Made by a program: the position numbers and the translations under genes. A stretch of DNA of 64,000 bases. Source: Ascaphus truei. Taxonomy: Eukaryota > Chordata > Amphibia > Anura > Ascaphidae. The stretch covers positions 116,660,356 to 116,724,355 of the forward strand of contig CM071568.1 in assembly GCA_036426205.1 (NCBI GenBank). The letters run 5' to 3'. Each line of letters opens with the position of its first letter. Within the stretch, counting starts at the first letter, position 1. The notes below the pieces were generated by a model. The model had not been told where the DNA came from, searched no databases, and saw nothing but the letters and a program-made list of their open reading frames with translations. Positions 58,761 through 64,000 of the stretch are shown piece by piece.

Positions 58761-59790
58761 GGTGGTGGAATGCCCCGACTACGGGTGCTGCCTCTACCTG
58801 CTGGCTTCCAGGAGGCCTGCGCCTCCGCCTTTGGGAGCCTGGGGTGAAAAATAACACAACTCTAACAGCGCCTCCACCCAGATGAGGTCCACACTATATA
58901 GTGGGCTAGCCCCAACCGGGAACACCTTAAGAGTAAAATACACACACAGTGTCTGTATATAAATAGCTTTACTGAAAAAGGTAACTTACTCTCTAAACTT
59001 AACTTGCGACATAACACATTCATATAACCCACACCCACACTAAGTAGAAGTAACCCGCACCAGTGTCCCGGTCTACTCCCAGCCCATGTGTATGGCAGCA
59101 CTGCCCCGTGAAGCGTTGGTGCACTTGTGGGTACCTGCCGGTACGCGTCCTGTACCGGGTGATGGATCTTCGCAAAGGATCTCGTCGAGCTCCGGATCCA
59201 CGTCCACAGGGTCCTCTTTCCGACACAAATATCTCGCCGGCACGAGTCTTCGGCCTAATGCTGCGTTTGATCCCAAACGCAGGCGTCGGTGACTTTCACA
59301 CACAGCTCTATTTCTAAACTGTAATAACACTAAAGGGAAAATGCCCTCAGCACTATAGGTATTCCCTGGCCACAAACTAAGGGAAGGGAAACTAATTGGG
59401 GCCTGCAAGGGTAGTCTTGCCTAGCCCCCAGAGCACAGCTCTGTGGGCACAACCTGCTCTTTCCCTGTCTTGGCTAGAACTCTCTCTCAACTGCCTCCTG
59501 CTTAACTGCCTAACTGTCAGCATGAGTTCCCCTTACACAAATGTAGCAGCCTGATTGGCTGCTTGTGTTCCATCTCCTTGCAGCCCCCCCCTCTCTCCTC
59601 ACTTTATATACTGCCATGCGCAAACTCCCTGCTCTGACATCTGCAAGATGGCCGCTGTTACCCAGTCACCGAGACTTCCCGCTCCTGCGCGCCTCTGCAC
59701 CGGCTCAAGGGGTAAGGGGGGGTCGCGGGGAAACAGGGAAGCCTGCGAGGGGGGGGGGGTCACGGGGGAGATCCCCTAGCCCTGGCTACA
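58760..59790 (-). mobile_element. Possible LTR-type segment on the minus strand
   Basis: The minus strand starts 'tgtagccagggctagggg' near 59789 and ends 'attccaccacctca' near 58757, giving TG...CA. GC-rich sequence and minus-strand frames (59408-59073) contrast with the AT-rich flanks. No target duplication is visible, so this is tentative. Confidence 0.3.
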
Positions 59791-59966
59791 TAAAGTCAGT
59801 TAAATGTAAATTCTTTTAAAGCCCACCAGGACCATGGTTTGTTTTATATTAATTCATTAAACGACTTTGTTTTGCAACTTCTAGTTTAGGAAGGGAAGCA
59901 TGCCAACTTATCAATTCCCATTGTGCAGAATCTCTGATATTAAATGTCCATTCATAGACATGCTAT

Positions 59967-60523
59967 TGTGAGAAATCGGACGCAGGCTCCGGTCCAGAGT
60001 TTGATTGACTTGCTGCAATCTTCCCTCATCAACTCCTGCTGTGTGCACTCTGCATAGCAACGTATCAGCACTTTGGTTTCACTTTCAGCCTCTGCTGACC
60101 AGCAGTTCAGGGATTGGCTGATTCACACATTATATGCTCAGTCTTTGCAACTGCAATTTGGCTGAGCATAACAGTTTGTACCGTGTGACGTTGTGCTGGT
60201 CGCAAGTACTCTGTTATCCCTAGTCCTGCCTTGCCTTGCTGTGATTTGCCTTTCCTTGCAGTTCACCTGGACCCTTGCTACGGATTTACCTACTACCCTC
60301 CTATCTCCTACCCACGATGTTGGCTTGGATACCTACTATGCCAACTTCTACTATCCTCGACCTTGGCTATGTGACCCCTACTACTCACCTCTCCAATCCT
60401 GACCCAGCTAACCACGACTACGCATCTGTATTCCGGACACAACTTCGCGGCTCCAGGTCAGTGTTTCTATATCCCCACCTCGGCGTCGTGGTTCAGTCCA
60501 GTTTCTGGTGAGCACCAGTTACA
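59967..60523 (+). mobile_element. Possible LTR-type segment
   Basis: The sequence starts TGTGAGAAATCGG and ends CAGTTACA, and its C/T-rich 3' part (60220-60500) resembles in style the 3' part of the solo LTR at 21296-22259. Flanking pentamers do not match, so the ends may be wrong. Confidence 0.3.
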
Positions 60524-60545
60524 GTATGCTCAGACCCGCAAAGGG

Positions 60546-60548
<3 letters not shown>

Positions 60549-60610
<62 letters not shown>
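60549..60610. repeat. (TA)n microsatellite
   Basis: About 30 uninterrupted TA units. Confidence 0.95.
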
Positions 60611-60612
<2 letters not shown>

Positions 60613-60707
60613 TGTTCTGGCATATATCAATCATTCATAAGTGTACCTTCACTGAGGTGTAAATCACACCAGTAGAAGTCCTATAATTATGTACACATAG
60701 GCATAAC

Positions 60708-61238
60708 ATGATGTACACAGCTTGTCTCAGGACAGACTGGGACCCACCCAGTAGCCCAAACATGTATCCAGATACAACTGAATTTCAGATGAACATCCAC
60801 AGTGGAGCCGTCTCACTCGTGAGCGTCACTGGCGTCACACCACTACACCCGACGCACGGTTCACGTGACGAGGCACACTTCAGGGGGGAGGAGTCATGTA
60901 TGACTGATCGAGTAGCCAGATATACCCTCAATTCTTTCCCATACTTACCATGCTTTATGTGCTTGTTAACTATAGCACCTAATTGCAATGCAGCCACGGG
61001 TGGTTTCTATCCTGCTAGGCTTCTTGCTTTGGATTTGCCGAGATGTGTATCCTGGCACTCACATGATTGTGCATGTATTACTCTCTATAAGTCTGTACCA
61101 TTCTATGTGCCTCCTATACAGGTAGATATATCACCTGCACATCTATACTTTATAGAACTACTTGTTGAATGCATCTGGCGTTATCCCAGATTAATGGTAT
61201 TCTATCCAACTAGGCAGAGAGAACTATCTGTACACTAG
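60708..61238 (+). other. Open frame of 176 codons, unknown
   Basis: This is the longest open frame right of ZNF516. It has no recognisable domain, no clear splice partner and scattered Cys residues. It lies in sequence with TGACGTCA-like and CpG words (60815-60880) and may be part of an unclassified mobile element or chance. Confidence 0.2.
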
Positions 61239-62589
61239 CTACGGGTTGACCCTGAAGTAGCCCATACTGGTGTCTATGTATTTCATTTCTATATATCCAC
61301 ACATATGGCTATCGGCCAATAGGTTTACATAACTGTGCCTTTAAGCATACCTACCTAGGAACTATTTTGCCGTCTCTACTCTGGGGATTTTATGATTACC
61401 TCACTGGTTAACCCTTTCACCGTTCTTGTCTATTAATAACATTTTATTATTTTGTTTTAACTGCGACATGGAGCATGTTTATTTGCTCACCTCAGTGATA
61501 CTTTGTGGGCCACCTATCACATTCAGTCATCCACAGGGATATTTGTATCTCGTCACATGTATTATCCCTCTATTTGACAAGGAATGCATTTATACAGGGA
61601 CCTTTGTGACCCTTTGGTCACGTTCAGTGTGTTATACATACATCATAAAAGACAAGTCGAGATGTTGAAATATGCCCCATTCCAACTACATTTCCTGTAC
61701 GGTGGAATTATAGTACATTGTGTATGTTATTGTTAGATTTTAATGGTGCTTGTATACATGGTTATAGGACTCTGCCAGATGCCCGTCCACCAGGGAATTA
61801 TCTTATTATTACGTCAAGGACCATCAGTCTATTAATATTGAGAAAGTATACCCATGTAAGGGATGTGATTGTTTAAGAGCTACAGTACTTGCATCAGTGG
61901 CTTGTTCAGCATGAATGTTGTGTAAGCAGTGACGATCATGTGCTTTGCCGGTGCTGCATTCAATGTGGGTTCAAATGTTGATCCAACCTTTTGGCTGTTC
62001 TAGCACATTTCCAGTTGCTTATTAAAATACAATTTTCAGTGAGAACGATTGAGTTCAAAGCAGAATATCAATTTGTACACTAAACATATTTCAGAACAGA
62101 AGCCCCCCTCACTGGCGTGCTGTATTTCTAAGGTCTATGGGGTTAGTCACAAGTGTAGTGCGGTAGCGGGAACTTCAGAAGCCTCTGCTGCAACTTTGTA
62201 AATAAACAACGTTTATTATTTCTTAAAATAAGCCCCAACAGAATCATTCAGATAATTCAATATCCATTTCCCATCATCTGACAGTGCTAGCAAATATAGG
62301 CATGTATCATTTGCTTCTCTGGCTTATACTTTTGGCCTAAAAGGACTAAGGAAACTATCTAAAATGTATTTAACTCCAAACAAAAATACAGAACACTATT
62401 TCCAGTGTTTTTGGCTCACGTAATCTTATTGACTGTTAATTTAGCTATTGTGCAGGAGAACTTGTCTATTCAATTCTTCATCAATTATTCATTTCTTACT
62501 GAAACTGCTGCATAGTAGAAGATTTGCCCGTCCTCATACAGTTACAGAAGCATATCAGTAGCACCGTGACTAATACTATACACACGATA
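61239..62589. other. Spacer, nothing seen
   Basis: No coding, repeat or regulatory signal could be supported. Confidence 0.4.
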
Positions 62590-62828
62590 CATAAAGCTTG
62601 GCTCCCTGCAGACGCACTTACCAGGATACCCTCCTACTGTCTCTGTATGTTCTTCCTACCACTTAGATTGTAAGCTCTTTGGAGCAGGAACTCCACTACC
62701 GAAATTTAAATTTCTATGTCTGAAGCACATATTCCCATGATCTGTTATTTATACGATTGTCACGTGTATTACTGCTGTGAAGCGCTAGGTCAATTAATGG
62801 CGCTATATAAATAAAGATATACATACAT
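62590..62828 (+). repeat. L2-type LINE 3' tail
   Basis: 'agattgtaagctctttggag' near 62666, 'gtgaagcgctaggtcaatta' near 62778 and 'atggcgctatataaataaag' near 62797 form the usual non-coding 3' end of an L2-like element. It is the same tail, in the opposite orientation, as the end of the copy at 23085. Confidence 0.8.
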
Positions 62829-64000
62829 CAACCCACATCTCTTACGACGGAGCACCCAAACTTGTATATCTGGAATGTTTATAACAGATTGGTAAATACC
62901 GGGGTTTGCAGCTCACTCCTGATTATAGGGTTTATAGCAAACAGGACACAACGAAAGCATTTCAGCATCTTGGTTTCATTACCAAAGTGCTCCCTTGGTT
63001 ATACAGGATTCCTTTCTACATTACACTTGAGGACACCTGAGGGTTTTCAAACGTTCTACATGATAATTGTATCTACAAGAAAAATCACATAATGATAAAG
63101 TAAAAGGTATCACGATACACAACAATGTAACAAAGCTCCAACAATGCCAACAATACCTGCTCCTATTGCATCTCATTTGGTCTCTTATGTTTAATGTTTT
63201 GATAGCAAATCACATTTCATTTGTTTTCATTGCTGTGGCCAGCCCTGCATATAAAAGCTATACTGATCCCACAGGACACAGTTTCTTCATATCTCCGAAT
63301 TATGAATTAAGCACCTAAATGTTCAAAATAAGATGGAAAAACAGCTCAGACAAAATAAAATAAGTTGGCCTACGGTATCATGGCTCAATCATAATACATT
63401 TCCCAGGATTCTTTATTTCTTCGCATTTATCATCAAGCAAAGAAATTGAAAGAACGCTGTATGTTTCAGTGTGCAAAATAGCAGCCTGCCACCTGCCCAT
63501 GGAAGGTCAATTATAATCACTTGCTAAGCGGACTTGCTTATCCACAATAATGTAAAGGTAAATTAATCAATCATCAACCCCGTGGCTGCATTTGAAACAC
63601 AAGAAGTTTGAAGAACCCCTGGCAGCAAAGTGGTTAATATGTGCCGCAGTTCATTTCTCTTAGAGTATAAGAATTATCTCAACGCGGGCGGCAGAAAGAA
63701 CTGCTACGATGTACGCTTCTAAGCCGTCTTACCAACAGAGGGGGAAATCTCTCTTAGAAAAACAGAGATTGATCTAGCACACAAAATTTAAGAGAAAAAA
63801 TAGAAAAAAAATACTCAAAATCCAGTGCATCCAACCGAATGGTGAATGCCCCAAAACACGAGACATAGATTGAAGAAAAAAGGCTGGGCACAGAATAAAA
63901 CAATGTATTTCAATACAAAAAAGTAGCAGGTTGACATTTCAGGCCTACATGGGCCTTCAGCTGAGCTCTTTGTGCTGTGTTGTAATATATTGATTTTTCA
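62829..64000. other. AT-rich sequence, hairpin-type motif at the edge
   Basis: No coding supported. From about 63770 to the window end there is sequence of the hairpin-element style ('gacatttcaggcctacatgg' then 'gccttcagctgag'). It may be the left arm of another foldback copy whose partner lies beyond the window. Confidence 0.35.

Noticed and set aside
1..64000. CRISPR arrays, bacterial operons or phage genes
   Set aside because: No regularly spaced repeats with unique spacers and no prokaryotic gene layout; the content is vertebrate.

Overview
The window looks like intron-rich, transposon-rich vertebrate chromatin, most likely from an amphibian. That inference rests on the repeat mix (CR1- and L2-type LINEs, Tc1 elements, Gypsy elements with a SCAN-like gag region, LTR elements, many hairpin MITEs) and on one recognisable single-copy gene. 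No bacterial-style operons are present, and I saw no intact RNA gene.

The host gene is the 3' part of a minus-strand C2H2 zinc-finger gene that I recognise as ZNF516 (family knowledge recalled from memory). Four coding exons can be placed: a large exon (46356 to 44920) with a CtBP-type PLDLS motif and one C2H2 finger, a 105-bp finger exon (37690 to 37586), a 68-bp exon (36536 to 36469), and a terminal exon starting at 32460. All have consensus AG/GT junctions and compatible phases. The terminal exon is readable in two frames. With the 68-bp exon included it gives a short tail ending LRKGT. With that exon skipped it gives a complete TGERP-linked C2H2 finger and a longer tail. This is the most interesting observation here. 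The 5' exons are not in the window, so 46357 to 64000 is probably upstream intron.

The left half (1 to about 28000) is a nest of mobile elements: a decayed CR1-type LINE (1-2357); a complete LTR element (5628-12227) with 585-bp LTRs and GATAC target duplications, carrying only a coiled-coil reading frame and itself hit by a 1.9-kb TIR-bounded insertion; a decayed Gypsy element on the minus strand (about 16370 to 14180) with PBS, gag, zinc knuckle and protease remnants, whose gag is broken by a MITE holding telomere-like TTAGGG motifs; a candidate solo LTR (16436-17862); a MITE (18090-18573); a Tc1 element with TA duplications (18708-20392); a solo LTR with TATAG duplications (21296-22259); an L2-type LINE (about 24320 to 23085); and a second, 5'-truncated copy of the coiled-coil LTR element (about 25283-28007).

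The right half (28000-64000) holds the ZNF516 exons, their introns and downstream region, scattered with an L2 copy, foldback and hairpin elements, SINE-like pieces, a truncated Tc1 3' end, solo-LTR candidates and long TA, CA and GATA microsatellites. No pol, integrase or env coding was seen in the coiled-coil LTR elements, so they look non-autonomous. Their protein is unrecognised.
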